Shown here one piece after another: positions 1 through 8,744 of a DNA stretch of 64,000 nucleotides. The stretch lies in contig NZ_FNCH01000020.1 of assembly GCF_900100705.1 (NCBI RefSeq), positions 1-64,000 on the forward strand, given 5' to 3'. This stretch comes from Pedobacter terrae. GTDB lineage: Bacteria; Bacteroidota; Bacteroidia; Sphingobacteriales; Sphingobacteriaceae. Numbering within the stretch: the first letter of the stretch is position 1; every line of letters starts with the position of its first letter. Position numbers and translations under genes: made by a program. The notes under the pieces are model-generated. The model was given only the letters and a program-made list of their open reading frames with translations. It had not been told where the DNA came from and searched no databases.

Positions 1-59
1 AATTTATTATTTTCACAGCAGTAATATTGGTCAACACTAATTTAAGTGAATATTACCTT

Positions 60-104
60 GCTGCAAAACATTGTTTATCAAAGTTTTGCAGCTTTATTTT
101 TTTT
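60..104 (+). terminator. Intrinsic terminator of a gene left of the window
   Basis: A perfect 10-bp stem (60-69 with 83-92) with a 13-nt loop is followed directly by a T-rich tract to 104. This is the classic rho-independent form on the + strand. It presumably ends a rightward gene lying before the window. Confidence 0.7.
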
Positions 105-186
105 AACCTGCGGATGTTAGGAGCTATCGGATCAAGCTGAGCATGACGACATCGCCAAATTCAATGTTCTTGCTATTGCTGAATCT

Positions 187-237
187 GTTATTTCGAGACA
201 AGCTCTTCATCGGCTGAAAAAGCCTTCTCGCAATAAC
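187..237. repeat. Hairpin-forming intergenic repeat (family A-like)
   Basis: Nearly complementary 12-base arms at 187-198 and 226-237 (one slipped base) contain the cgaga/tctcg core. The core resembles the 'atttcga...tcgaaat' arms of the longer elements near 8.6 and 62.7 kb. It lies just downstream of the leftward gene that ends at 260. Confidence 0.45.
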
Positions 238-259
238 GATTCGAGAATAAAAAAAATTA

Positions 260-1105
260 CTATTCAGCGTCTTCGTCTGTTATTAATCTAATCGAATCAT
301 CAGAAAGTACAATTAAACGTTCTTTATACAATGAGCCAATCGTTTTTTTGAATGCGCTTTTACTGATCTGGAAGCGAAGGTAAATCTCTTCCGGAGAACT
401 TTTGTCGCCCAGTTCAATCACACCGCCATTTTTTTTAAGTTCTTTCAATATCATCTCTTTTGAATCGAGGATATGGCCATAACCACTAGGTTGCAGGGTT
501 AAATCAATTTTGCCCTCCACACGGATTTTTTTGATCCAGCCTTTACGCATCTCGCCCGGTTGGATATTATCGAAAACCTCATTATTGTAAAGTAAACCAA
601 TGTAGGTATTGTTGATGATGGCATTGTAACCAAGATCGGTTTCTTCGGTAATTAATAAACTCACTTCATCACCCTCTTCAAAATCGAAACCATCTTCTTC
701 AACAAAATCGTACAATTTAGATGAAGCCAAAAGACGGTCGTTATTTTCATCTAAATAAAGGTAAACTACATATTTGTAGCCCTTTTGCATGGGTCTTTTT
801 TGTTCGCGGGTAGGTACGTATACATCTTTATCGATGCCCAGATCCATAAAAACGCCGTCATCACCATCAGAAACCACTTTTAAGAAAGCAAAATCACCTA
901 CTTCGGCATATGCTTTTTGAGTAGTTCCGGTTAAGCGACCATCTTTTTGTACAAATACAAAAACATTAATGTTATCGCCAATTTCTACTCCGTTCGGAAC
1001 GTATTGGTAGGGCAGTATGACCAGTTTATCTCCGTCGGTTAAGTTTAATCCAGCTTCTGTTTTGCTTAAAATCCTTAACTCGTTGTATTTTCCTATTTCA
1101 ATCAT
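260..1105 (-). CDS. CvfB/YitL-like S1-domain RNA-binding protein
   Basis: The 281-aa soluble protein matches the CvfB/YitL family in length and layout: three consecutive S1/OB-like beta domains (roughly residues 1-60, 65-130 and 145-210) and a C-terminal winged-helix-like segment (about 220-281). Family members bind RNA and affect expression of virulence or stress genes in Firmicutes; the role in Bacteroidota is unclear. The motif GVFMDLGIDKD near residue 85 is the typical S1-like strand pair. The acidic C terminus ends in DEDAE. The gene stands alone and diverges from the ABC exporter. The ATG at 1105 is preceded by a perfect TAnnTTTG box on the minus strand, which supports this start. Confidence 0.8.
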   Translation of the reverse strand: MIEIGKYNELRILSKTEAGLNLTDGDKLVILPYQYVPNGVEIGDNINVFVFVQKDGRLTGTTQKAYAEVGDFAFLKVVSDGDDGVFMDLGIDKDVYVPTREQKRPMQKGYKYVVYLYLDENNDRLLASSKLYDFVEEDGFDFEEGDEVSLLITEETDLGYNAIINNTYIGLLYNNEVFDNIQPGEMRKGWIKKIRVEGKIDLTLQPSGYGHILDSKEMILKELKKNGGVIELGDKSSPEEIYLRFQISKSAFKKTIGSLYKERLIVLSDDSIRLITDEDAE

Positions 1106-1146
1106 TTGTTTTTGGGTTTAACCATTTTCTCCAATGGCTTTTATTG

Positions 1147-1154
1147 CAAAGGTA
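1147..1154 (-). promoter_or_regulatory. -7 promoter box of the CvfB-like gene
   Basis: Read on the minus strand this is TACCTTTG, a perfect match to the Bacteroidota TAnnTTTG -7 element, 41 bp before the ATG. No clear -33 TTTG was seen at the usual distance. Confidence 0.45.
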
Positions 1155-1261
1155 GCAATGTTAGTGGTAAATAGGTTTAAATTATAAGCAACCAGCTTAG
1201 TTAGTTTATAAATATCTCTCTTCTTTAATATCTTCTTACAAACGATATCAATTAATTCGGC

Positions 1262-1269
1262 TAAATTTG
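1262..1269 (+). promoter_or_regulatory. -7 promoter box of the ABC exporter operon
   Basis: TAAATTTG matches the TAnnTTTG consensus and lies 30 bp before the ATG at 1300. The -33 element is not obvious. Confidence 0.45.
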
Positions 1270-1299
1270 GAACCTACAAATTAAGGTATCTTCATTGAT

Positions 1300-3036
1300 A
1301 TGAAAAAAACCAAAGAAGCCAAAAAGCCAGGTATTTTCAGTTTACTTGGAAATTATAAGGGCTTAGTATTTATGCTGATCCTGTTTGCGTTGCTCAGTAA
1401 CGGCATCAACTTACTTTTACCCAAGATTATTGCCAGTGGTATCGATTCCTACACCAATAAAACTTTCAACCTTCAATCTATTCTGCTTCAGTTTTCGCTG
1501 GCCATAGTATTGGTTTTCATCTTTACCTATTTACAAAGCATTGTGCAAACCTATGCTTCTGAACGGGTGGCCAGAGATTTGAGGACAAAGTTATCTGATC
1601 AGATTTCGCGGCAGAGTCATGCTTATGTTATTCAGGCTAATCCCTCAAAACTGCTCACCAACCTTACTGCTGATGCCGATTCGATTAAAATGTTTGTTTC
1701 GCAGGCTATCGTTTCCATTTGCTCGTCTATTTTTTTAATTGTTGGGGCAAGTATTTTCCTGCTGATGATCAATTGGAAACTGGCACTTTGTGTAATTGCC
1801 ATCGTACCGATTATTGGCGGGGCATTTTTCTATGTGCTAAGCAAGGTTAGGGTGCTTTTTAAAAAGAGCAGGGAAGTAATCGATTGGCTTAATAAGGTCA
1901 TTAGCGAAAGTATTTTGGGCTCAGCTTTAATCCGCATCATTAATTCGCAGATGCTGGAATACAACAAGTTCTTAGATGCAAATGCCAAAGCCAGAGATTT
2001 GGGGATCTCCATACTGAGGATGTTTGCCGCCTTGATTCCGGTTATCGTTTTTACAGCCAATTTGTCCAGTTTATGCATTTTGGTACTCGGTGGTCATTTT
2101 GTAATCACCAATTCGATGACTTTGGGGGAGTTTACCGCTTTTAACAGTTACCTCACGCTCATCATATTTCCTATTTTGGTAATTGGTTTTATGAGTAATG
2201 TTATTGCACAGGCCACAGCATCTTACCAAAGGATAGAAAGCGTGCTCGATGCTGCGGAGATTAGCCATCCTGGAACGTTAAGCACTTCCTTAAAAGGCGA
2301 TGTGGAGGCAAAAGACATCAGTTTAAGTTTTGGCCAAAAACCAGTTTTGAAATCAATTTCTTTTTCTGCTAAGGCAGGCTCAAAAACGGCAATTATTGGT
2401 CCTACGGCTGCCGGTAAAACTCAGCTGCTTTATATTTTAACAGGTTTGATTGATGCTGATGCCGGATCTGTATTGTTTGATGGGGAAGACATTAAACAAT
2501 ATAAGCAAAAAGATTTCCATAAACAGGTTGGCTTTGTATTTCAGGACAGTATTATGTTTAACATGAGCATCAGGGAAAATATTGCTTTTAGTGATACGGT
2601 TACAGATGAATCGCTGGCTAAAGCAATTGCTACGGCTGAACTTAAGGACTTTGTGGAGGCTTTGCCAGATCAACTTAATACGATTGTTTCAGAACGGGGA
2701 AATAGCCTTTCTGGCGGGCAAAAACAAAGGATTATGCTGGCCCGGGCTTTAGCGGTGAATCCGAGGATTTTATTACTCGATGATTTTACGGCCCGTGTTG
2801 ATACCAATACAGAGCAAAGGATTTTAGAAAATATTCAACAAAATTATCCAGGTTTAACTTTACTTTCCATCACTCAAAAAATAGCTTCTGTTGAACATTA
2901 CGATAAAGTGATCTTGCTGATGCAAGGCGAAATTATTGCAGAAGGAACCCATCAGGAATTGTTAAAAAGCAGTCCTGAATATGTTCAGATTTACAATTCA
3001 CAACAGAGCACCAGTAATTATGAACTACAATCTTAA
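1300..3036 (+). CDS. ABC exporter half-transporter, degenerate ATPase-site subunit
   Basis: The 578-aa half-transporter has an N-terminal six-helix ABC exporter domain (about residues 15-310) and a nucleotide-binding domain (about 325-560). Walker A reads GPTAAGKT (about residue 367) and the signature LSGGQ (about 470) is intact. Walker B reads LLLDDF, so the catalytic Glu is Asp, and the H-loop His is Gln (SITQK). Those changes mark the non-hydrolytic subunit of a heterodimeric exporter, as in the TM287/288 and BmrCD type. The next gene overlaps its end by 17 bp and has the complementary defects, so the two very likely form one pump. Substrate is unknown. Confidence 0.85.
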   Translation: MKKTKEAKKPGIFSLLGNYKGLVFMLILFALLSNGINLLLPKIIASGIDSYTNKTFNLQSILLQFSLAIVLVFIFTYLQSIVQTYASERVARDLRTKLSDQISRQSHAYVIQANPSKLLTNLTADADSIKMFVSQAIVSICSSIFLIVGASIFLLMINWKLALCVIAIVPIIGGAFFYVLSKVRVLFKKSREVIDWLNKVISESILGSALIRIINSQMLEYNKFLDANAKARDLGISILRMFAALIPVIVFTANLSSLCILVLGGHFVITNSMTLGEFTAFNSYLTLIIFPILVIGFMSNVIAQATASYQRIESVLDAAEISHPGTLSTSLKGDVEAKDISLSFGQKPVLKSISFSAKAGSKTAIIGPTAAGKTQLLYILTGLIDADAGSVLFDGEDIKQYKQKDFHKQVGFVFQDSIMFNMSIRENIAFSDTVTDESLAKAIATAELKDFVEALPDQLNTIVSERGNSLSGGQKQRIMLARALAVNPRILLLDDFTARVDTNTEQRILENIQQNYPGLTLLSITQKIASVEHYDKVILLMQGEIIAEGTHQELLKSSPEYVQIYNSQQSTSNYELQS

Positions 3037-4780
3037 CCAGCTTAGCACCGGGCAGGAAAAGCAATCTACTTATAAAGCGCTGAAAAGCCTGCTAAAACTG
3101 ATTTCCGGAGAGCATAAAAACCTTTGGCTGGCACTGATCGCCATTTTGGTCAACTCAGGATTATTGCTTTTGGGTCCGTTACTGGTAGGCCATACGGTTG
3201 ATACCTATATCCGTACCAAACAATTTCATGGCGTACTTATTTTTGGCGGTATCCTGTTGGTGATGTACATGATTGCGATGGTTACAGGCTATACCCAAAC
3301 GCGGTTAATGGGCGGGGTAGGTCAGCGAATGTTATACACCTTACGCAATGCCATTTTTAATAAATTACAGGAATTGCCCGTTTCTTTTTTTAATCAGAAC
3401 AAAGCGGGAGACCTGATTTCGAGGGTAAATAACGATACAGACAAACTGAATCAGTTTTTTTCGCAATCCTTAATGCAGTTTATCGGTAGTATTGTAACCA
3501 TGATCGGTGCTGGTATTTTCCTGCTTTCCATAAACCTCGAATTGGGTGCCGCTACGCTTGCGCCTGCTGTGGTTATTGTACTTTTTACCGTGGCTTTATC
3601 GCCCTGGGTAAAAAGAAAAAACGCTAAAAATTTAAAAAGCGTTGGCGGAATGAGCGCCGAAATACAGGAAAGTCTGAACAACTTTAAGGTCATTATCGCC
3701 TTTAACCGCAGGGATTATTTTAGGAAACGGTTTAACGAAGCCAATACCAAAAATTATAAAACAGCTATCGGTGCAGGTTTAGCCAACAATATTTTTGTGC
3801 CTGTTTATGGACTATTATCCAGCATTGCGCAATTAATTACCCTGTTATTTGGTATTTATTTAATTTCTAAAGGCAATTTTACCTTGGGTTTATTGGTGAG
3901 TTATATTTCTTATACCACCAATTTTTATAACCCATTAAGGCAACTGGCCGCACTATGGACCAGTTTTCAGGTGGCTATGGCCAGCTGGGATAGGATTTCG
4001 CAGATTTTATCTTTGGAAAGCAATTTGAAACAAATATCATTAAATGAAACGGCGACTTCAAGTGCGCTGATGGAATTTAAAAACGTGCATTTTTCTTATG
4101 ATGATAGCAAGGAAATTCTGCATAACATTAACTTAAGGTTCGAAAAAGGTAAAACTTATGCTTTAATTGGCCCAACCGGTGGTGGAAAAACAACAACAGC
4201 TTCACTTATCTCCCGTTTATATGATCCTACCAAAGGAACTGTTTTATTAAACGGGAAGGATATCAGGTCGTTTTCTGCAGCAGAAAGAACACAAAAAATA
4301 GGATTTATCCTGCAAGAGCCTTTTTTGTTTACCGGAACCGTAAAGGAGAATATTTTATATGGCAACAGTCAGTATGCAACGGTTACAGACGCTGAACTGG
4401 AAAAAATAATTGAAGAAGCCAACCTGAATGCACTCCTGGCCATATTTGATGAAGGATTGAATACGCAGATTACTTCAGGGTCAGACAGTATCAGTTTAGG
4501 ACAGAAACAGTTGATTGCCTTTATGCGTGCGGTGCTTAGAAATCCTGAATTGTTGATTCTTGATGAAGCGACAGCGAACATTGATACCATTACCGAGCAA
4601 CTTTTGGGCACTATTTTAAATAAACTTTCGAAAGAAACAACCTTGGTCATTATTGCCCACCGTTTGAATACCATTGAAAATGCCGATGAAATTTATTTTG
4701 TAAACGAAGGGGAGGTGCAAAAGGCAGGAACGCTGAACGATGCATTAAATATGTTACTAAAAGGAAAGCGGGTAAGTTGA
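3020..4780 (+). CDS. ABC exporter half-transporter, catalytic ATPase-site subunit
   Basis: The partner half-transporter has six predicted membrane helices followed by an ATPase domain with Walker A GPTGGGKT (about residue 383), Walker B LILDEAT with the catalytic Glu, and the H-loop in AHRLNT. The signature is altered to ISLGQ where the first subunit has LSGGQ. A heterodimer would therefore have one complete ATP site (this Walker A/B with the other subunit's signature) and one degenerate site. I place the start at the ATG at 3020 (MNYNLNQ); an in-frame upstream start at 2981 would overlap the first gene by 56 bp and add a non-conserved-looking leader. The 17-bp overlap suggests translational coupling. 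Confidence 0.85.
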   Translation: MNYNLNQLSTGQEKQSTYKALKSLLKLISGEHKNLWLALIAILVNSGLLLLGPLLVGHTVDTYIRTKQFHGVLIFGGILLVMYMIAMVTGYTQTRLMGGVGQRMLYTLRNAIFNKLQELPVSFFNQNKAGDLISRVNNDTDKLNQFFSQSLMQFIGSIVTMIGAGIFLLSINLELGAATLAPAVVIVLFTVALSPWVKRKNAKNLKSVGGMSAEIQESLNNFKVIIAFNRRDYFRKRFNEANTKNYKTAIGAGLANNIFVPVYGLLSSIAQLITLLFGIYLISKGNFTLGLLVSYISYTTNFYNPLRQLAALWTSFQVAMASWDRISQILSLESNLKQISLNETATSSALMEFKNVHFSYDDSKEILHNINLRFEKGKTYALIGPTGGGKTTTASLISRLYDPTKGTVLLNGKDIRSFSAAERTQKIGFILQEPFLFTGTVKENILYGNSQYATVTDAELEKIIEEANLNALLAIFDEGLNTQITSGSDSISLGQKQLIAFMRAVLRNPELLILDEATANIDTITEQLLGTILNKLSKETTLVIIAHRLNTIENADEIYFVNEGEVQKAGTLNDALNMLLKGKRVS

Positions 4781-4801
4781 TATCTTTACTTTAGGTTGGT
4801 C

Positions 4802-4845
4802 GGGATTTGCAATCTCGAACTTATGAGTTATGGATTTGCAATCCA
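4802..4845. repeat. Twofold repeat of a ggatttgcaatc core
   Basis: The core ggatttgcaatc occurs at 4803-4814 and again at 4833-4844, and each copy can form a small ggatt/aatcc hairpin. It lies between two rightward genes, 20 bp past the exporter stop codon. It may be a short interspersed repeat; its function is unknown. Confidence 0.4.
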
Positions 4846-4923
4846 GGTAAAAAATTAGATATTCTGGAATGGATGGGAGTGCAAATGCCAACTAACGTTA
4901 ACTATCATTAATAACAAACACAA

Positions 4924-5814
4924 ATGAAAAAATACTTCTTCTCTCTGGTCTTTTTGGCTTTAAGCATCACCTCTTTTGCACAAAATGATGAACAAAACCT
5001 TTTTGTCCAGGATAGTTTAAAATTGATTTCTTCACAGTTTAAGTTTACAGAAGGTGCTTCGGTTGATAAAGCAGGAAACGTTTTTTTTACGGATCAACCT
5101 AACGATAAAATCTGGAAATACGATGTTAAGGGTAAACTGAGCCTGTATATGGACAAATCAGGAAGAGCAAATGGTACTTATTTTGATAAAAAGGGAAATT
5201 TAATTGTATGTGCAGATGAAAATAACCAAATCTGGTCGATTGATAAAAACAAGAAAATTAAAGTGCTCTTCAGTGATTTTGAGGGTAAAAAAGTAAATGG
5301 CCCTAACGATATTTGGTTGGATGCAAGAGGTGGGATATATTTTACCGATCCTTATTATCAACGTGATTACTGGACACGGAAATCGCCTGAAATTCAGGGT
5401 CAAAAAGTGTACTATTTACCTAAGGGGAAAAAAGAGGCAATTATTGTTGCAGATGATGTAATTAAACCTAATGGGATTGTAGGTACACCTGATGGTAAAT
5501 TTTTATATGTGGCCGATATGGAGGCAAATAAAACTTACCGTTATCGTATAGGTGCTGATGCCCAGCTAACTGATAAACAACTTATCCTTAACCAACATTC
5601 TGACGGGATGACTTTAGATAACAAAGGAAATATTTATGTAACCGGAAAAGGAGTGAATGTTTACAAGCCAACAGGCGAAAAAATTGCCCATATTGACGTA
5701 CCTGAACCGTGGTGTGGTAACATTTGTTTTGGCGGAAAAGATAAAAATCTGCTTTTCATTACGGCATCAAAATCATTGTATGTTATGCCAACTCATGCAA
5801 AAGGCGTTGAATAA
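4924..5814 (+). CDS. Secreted SMP-30/gluconolactonase-like beta-propeller protein
   Basis: The 296-aa protein starts with a signal peptide (MKKYFFSLVFLALSITSFAQ), so it is exported. The remainder is a six-bladed propeller of the SMP-30/gluconolactonase/LRE type: repeated 'DKxGNVFFTD' and 'DARGGIYFTDP' strands, a conserved NGPNDIW-like segment (VNGPNDIWLD) and IKPNGIVG in the middle, and DGMTLDNKGN late in the chain, positions where the family places its metal ligands. Family members hydrolyse sugar lactones. The true substrate cannot be read from the sequence, and no sugar pathway gene is adjacent. It appears to be monocistronic. Confidence 0.8.
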   Translation: MKKYFFSLVFLALSITSFAQNDEQNLFVQDSLKLISSQFKFTEGASVDKAGNVFFTDQPNDKIWKYDVKGKLSLYMDKSGRANGTYFDKKGNLIVCADENNQIWSIDKNKKIKVLFSDFEGKKVNGPNDIWLDARGGIYFTDPYYQRDYWTRKSPEIQGQKVYYLPKGKKEAIIVADDVIKPNGIVGTPDGKFLYVADMEANKTYRYRIGADAQLTDKQLILNQHSDGMTLDNKGNIYVTGKGVNVYKPTGEKIAHIDVPEPWCGNICFGGKDKNLLFITASKSLYVMPTHAKGVE

Positions 5815-6550
5815 TAGTTCTTTAAGCTATATGTAGAGCCTAAAAGGCAATGATGAATTGAGCCGAAAAAAAATCCTGTTCAGTTTATTCAATCCCCCAA
5901 AATATAAATCACATTAATTAGTTTTGAAATTCCTACTTATAGGGATAGACGACTATGAAAAAGCCCTCTCAGGATTGAAGGGCTTTTCTATTTTAAGTGC
6001 CCCATCCAAAAAAATCTGAGGTTACACTTCTGCATCTTGATGGTGTACTATGGTTACTACTAACCTGAGTTCGATTATTAATATTATCTGTAGGCAGTTT
6101 ATAACGGCTTTTTTTTTGATTAATCTGCCGTCACTCTGAATTCATTTTACAAGTAGAAATAGTATTTTCAATGGCCTTGTAGCTACTGCGCGGTCTGGGC
6201 TTTCCTGTTAAAAAGATGCTGAATAAGTTCAGCCTGACGCATCGGTTAGGATGGAGCATTTATAAAACAGTATTTTAATTTAATAATTATTGAGTTCAGG
6301 TTTATAATCAAATTTTTAATGCGTGTAGTTATTGTAACTGCTGTTCGGAATTGCAATTTAGATAGGTTTGCTTATGGGAAAGTGCATTAGGATTCCCGCC
6401 TGACGTATGGAGAAGTACTGTTAATGAATGAAAACCTTGGTGTTCCGGCATATGTTAATCATTATACAAATTGTATATGTCCTGTTACAATTAATCTTAT
6501 TTGGAATAATTTTTTAAATTAGCATATATTAAAAAAAACCTGATAAGCTT
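5815..6550. other. 736-bp intergenic region with repeats, a hairpin and a palindrome
   Basis: No convincing ORF was found. It holds a candidate small RNA with a terminator (5919-5989), half-elements of interspersed repeats at about 6210-6242 (gctgaa...ttcagcctgacg) and 6384-6405 (the complement of the gcgggaatcc...taatgc type), and a perfect 15-nt palindrome at 6463-6477 (tatacaa-a-ttgtata) about 75 bp before the next gene. The palindrome could be an operator. Confidence 0.5.
5933..5989 (+). ncRNA. Candidate small RNA ending in an intrinsic terminator
   Basis: A perfect TAnnTTTG promoter box (TAGTTTTG, 5919-5926) is followed about 33 bp later by a perfect 9-bp stem (5959-5967 with 5979-5987) that runs into a short T-rich end. 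The implied transcript of about 55-60 nt has no ORF. The hairpin could instead be a distant terminator of the SMP-30 gene, which ends 145 bp upstream. The -33 box is not clear. Confidence 0.3.
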
Positions 6551-6829
6551 ATGGAAAATCTAAAAGAAGAAACCAAAATCAAAGCTTTTCTTACCAGGAT
6601 AAAAGCAGAGTGGCCGGGAGTGGTAGAACGCTTTGAGTTTAAAACAGGCAGTGTAATTTATGTTCATTTAAAAGAAGGTATATCAAGCATGGATTTTCTT
6701 GGTAAACTTTCCAGACAGGTAGAACGTTTTGTCGATTTCAGTATGCCTATTATCTTATATCACATTGAAAGTGATGGCATGAATTTAAGGTCGCACCCGA
6801 TAAATTGGTACTCTTCCATCAAGCAGTAA
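6551..6829 (+). CDS. Hypothetical protein, 92 aa
   Basis: I do not recognise this protein. It is small and soluble with a basic N-terminal half, no signal peptide and no membrane helix, and its predicted alternation of short helices and strands (residues 1-20 helical, 25-45 strands, 47-62 helical) suggests a single compact domain. It stands alone, followed 172 bp later by the cold-shock gene. It starts at an ATG with no ribosome binding site, as is normal in this phylum. Codon use looks like that of its neighbours. A 15-nt palindrome about 75 bp upstream may be regulatory. Confidence 0.6.
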   Translation: MENLKEETKIKAFLTRIKAEWPGVVERFEFKTGSVIYVHLKEGISSMDFLGKLSRQVERFVDFSMPIILYHIESDGMNLRSHPINWYSSIKQ

Positions 6830-6940
6830 TTTTTTTTTGACGCGCGTAAATATTTTTTTAATACCTTAAACTGTAAATGGCAACCGTAATTTTTACAGTG
6901 GTAAATCTTTTTTTACATAATTAGCAATTTTGTTGCTCAG

Positions 6941-6948
6941 TAATTTTG
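6941..6948 (+). promoter_or_regulatory. -7 promoter box of the cold-shock gene
   Basis: TAATTTTG matches TAnnTTTG and gives a 5' untranslated leader of about 45 nt before the ATG at 7002. A leader of this kind is common for cold-shock genes. Confidence 0.4.
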
Positions 6949-7001
6949 GTTTTTGGGTTTTAATCCTATTTTTGATTTTTAATTTAAAAACATCCAGTAT
7001 A

Positions 7002-7190
7002 ATGAAAAACGGAACAGTAAAATTTTTTAACTCAGAAAAAGGCTTTGGTTTTATCAAAGAAGAAAACGGATCTGAGATTTTTGTGCATGCATCAGGCCTG
7101 ATTGACGAAATCAGAGAAAATGATACAGTTGAATACGAAGTTCAAGAAGGCAAAAAAGGCCTTAATGCAGTAAAAGTAAGAGTTGTTTAA
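7002..7190 (+). CDS. Cold-shock domain protein (CspA family)
   Basis: The 62-residue protein is a single cold-shock domain: N-terminal strand NGTVKFFNSEKGFGFI carries the RNP1 motif KGFGFI, and EIFVHAS is RNP2. Such proteins bind single-stranded RNA and DNA and act as RNA chaperones in the cytoplasm. I start it at the ATG at 7002, because the longer in-frame reading from 6930 adds a hydrophobic leader that has no counterpart in the family and would begin inside the promoter region. A strong terminator follows 21 bp after the stop codon. Confidence 0.93.
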   Translation: MKNGTVKFFNSEKGFGFIKEENGSEIFVHASGLIDEIRENDTVEYEVQEGKKGLNAVKVRVV

Positions 7191-7211
7191 TTCTTTCCCA
7201 AAAAGATTTAG

Positions 7212-7238
7212 AGCAGGATTTATTCCTGCTTTTTTTTT
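7212..7238 (+). terminator. Terminator of the cold-shock gene
   Basis: A perfect 7-bp stem (7212-7218 with 7224-7230) with a 5-nt loop is followed by a run of eight T. It is a clear intrinsic terminator. Confidence 0.85.
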
Positions 7239-7500
7239 GTAAAGATATTTTTTGATCGATCAATCTTAATTGAAGCTGATACTGAACAAAAAGGTTGAAA
7301 ATTTTCCTGCTCATTTCTAGTTAATTACCCTTCTGATTATTTTTATCCAAAAGCCATATTATTATATTACCAAAGGGATTTTTATTTTTGCCATATTGAT
7401 ATAGTCAGCCGGAAACAAACAAATTAAATTTTTGCAACTCTCTATTTTTTCAATTCAGGAACCTGTTGCCTGTAAGAAACCTCTTGATAAGGGTATTTTT

Positions 7501-8103
7501 ATGGCTGCTGCACAATTTGTAACTGCGCTTAACTTTGCTGATGAATTTGAGCTGTTAAGTCTATCGGCTGTTAACACTCAAGCAGGCACGGCTAAAAAAG
7601 GCGGACTCGTGTTTGTACGTAATGGAAAACTTAAAATGCATCCCGAAATTTATGATCATTTAGCGCTGATATCCATATCATCTATCTGTGCAGGGAGTGT
7701 TTATATCCATGGCCGGGATAAAATTGCTGCAGAAATTGTAAATCTTCCTTACAGCGATGGCATTTTAAACCTGGCAGGTGCAGAAGAGGATTATATGGCA
7801 TTTAAACGGTTATGCAGCCCGGTATCACGATTCTTTTTGCTTCATACTAAAAAAGTGCAATGGTCTGCGATCCTATCTGTATTCCGGTTTTTTATGATAG
7901 ATGGCATTTGGGATGTGGTTAATTTTGTTGCCCAAAGGCTCCAGCAAGCTGATGCTGATGTATTGTCTTGTGCACAACTTTTAGGAAGTATGCTAGAACA
8001 AGAATGGTATCCTGTTTTTTATCAGTCACTTCAAGATTTCCATGTCTCGCGTTATCCTTTAAGTAAAGTTGGCTTAACGTTAGAGTTGCCAGAGATGGCT
8101 TAA
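7501..8103 (+). CDS. Hypothetical protein, about 200 aa
   Basis: The frame is open from 7405. The first in-frame ATG is at 7501 and gives 200 residues; a TTG at 7432 would add 23 residues. I favour the ATG because TTG starts are rare here and a weak AAGGG lies 10 bp upstream. I do not recognise the family. No signal peptide or membrane helix is evident; the middle (about residues 50-110) is rich in short hydrophobic strands, with a Cys in SSICAGS, and the last third is helical. It ends one base before a convergent gene. Nothing in the neighbourhood suggests a function. Confidence 0.6.
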   Translation: MAAAQFVTALNFADEFELLSLSAVNTQAGTAKKGGLVFVRNGKLKMHPEIYDHLALISISSICAGSVYIHGRDKIAAEIVNLPYSDGILNLAGAEEDYMAFKRLCSPVSRFFLLHTKKVQWSAILSVFRFFMIDGIWDVVNFVAQRLQQADADVLSCAQLLGSMLEQEWYPVFYQSLQDFHVSRYPLSKVGLTLELPEMA

Positions 8104-8104
8104 A

Positions 8105-8446
8105 TTATTTTAGATAATTTTCCAGTAAAGCACTTATTTCCTCTCCAACAGGCCTATTGCCCATATTGTTGAGTTTCTGTTGCGAAGAATTGTGTTTTTC
8201 GATATAGGTTGCCTCTGTTTTATTAAATTTAAGATAACCCTGTTCAAAATATCGTTCTTCAATTTCCGTAGACGAATCCATTGATCTGAACCATAACTTA
8301 ATCAACGATCCCGTAATTTTATCATAGTAAAGCCAATGGTAGGTCGCCTCCGCATCAGCATTTTCTGGCAAGCCAAGACGCTGGATTTCCAGGATAGTAG
8401 TATCAGAATTTTGGAAAAAGTATAAAATCTTATATTTAGACGACAT
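8105..8446 (-). CDS. Hypothetical protein, 113 aa
   Basis: A small soluble protein with no recognised family. The first 60 residues read as alternating strands (KYKILYFFQ, AEATYHWLYYD, SLIKLWFRSM), suggesting a beta-rich domain; the C-terminal 35 residues are polar and probably helical. It ends one base away from the stop of the convergent unknown gene, so the two genes share no spacer for a terminator. It starts at an ATG at 8446. Codon use looks native. Confidence 0.6.
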   Translation of the reverse strand: MSSKYKILYFFQNSDTTILEIQRLGLPENADAEATYHWLYYDKITGSLIKLWFRSMDSSTEIEERYFEQGYLKFNKTEATYIEKHNSSQQKLNNMGNRPVGEEISALLENYLK

Positions 8447-8525
8447 GCCGCAAAAATAGAACTTAAATTTTGATCACAAAAAACATTTTTGTGGTTTAAG
8501 TTTAATATTTGTTGGTTTAAACGAA

Positions 8526-8738
8526 TTCGTCTTTCCCGTGCAGGCGGAATCTTAATGCAAAATAAAGCTCTTGCTAAAGTATTAGGATTCCAAACAAATT
8601 ACTACTCACAGATTCTAAAAATCAGTCGTCATTTCGACCGCAGTGCCAGCCCGTACAGGCGAGGAGAAATCTTTGAACAATGTTTATTAAATAGTTCAAA
8701 GATTTCTTCATTTCGATGCGCTTCAGTCGAAATGACGA
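8526..8738. repeat. Composite interspersed repeat with nested inverted arms
   Basis: Outer 13-bp perfect inverted arms lie at 8626-8638 and 8726-8738 (tcgtcatttcgac and its complement); inner 14-bp perfect arms lie at 8665-8678 and 8694-8707. A further element with the gcggaatc...taatgc motif precedes it (about 8526-8590). The block ends 7 bp before the moaC-moaB stop codon, so it sits in the 3' end of the molybdenum cofactor operon. Related arms recur at 62.6-62.75 kb. Confidence 0.75.
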
Positions 8739-8744
8739 TTTAAC

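Noticed and set aside
6319-6390. 23-codon frame in the 5.8-6.5 kb gap
   Set aside because: Very short and interrupted by a repeat half-element; no support.
7252-7263. 12-nt palindrome ttgatcgatcaa after the cold-shock terminator
   Set aside because: Short self-complementary sequence that occurs by chance; no gene-specific link.
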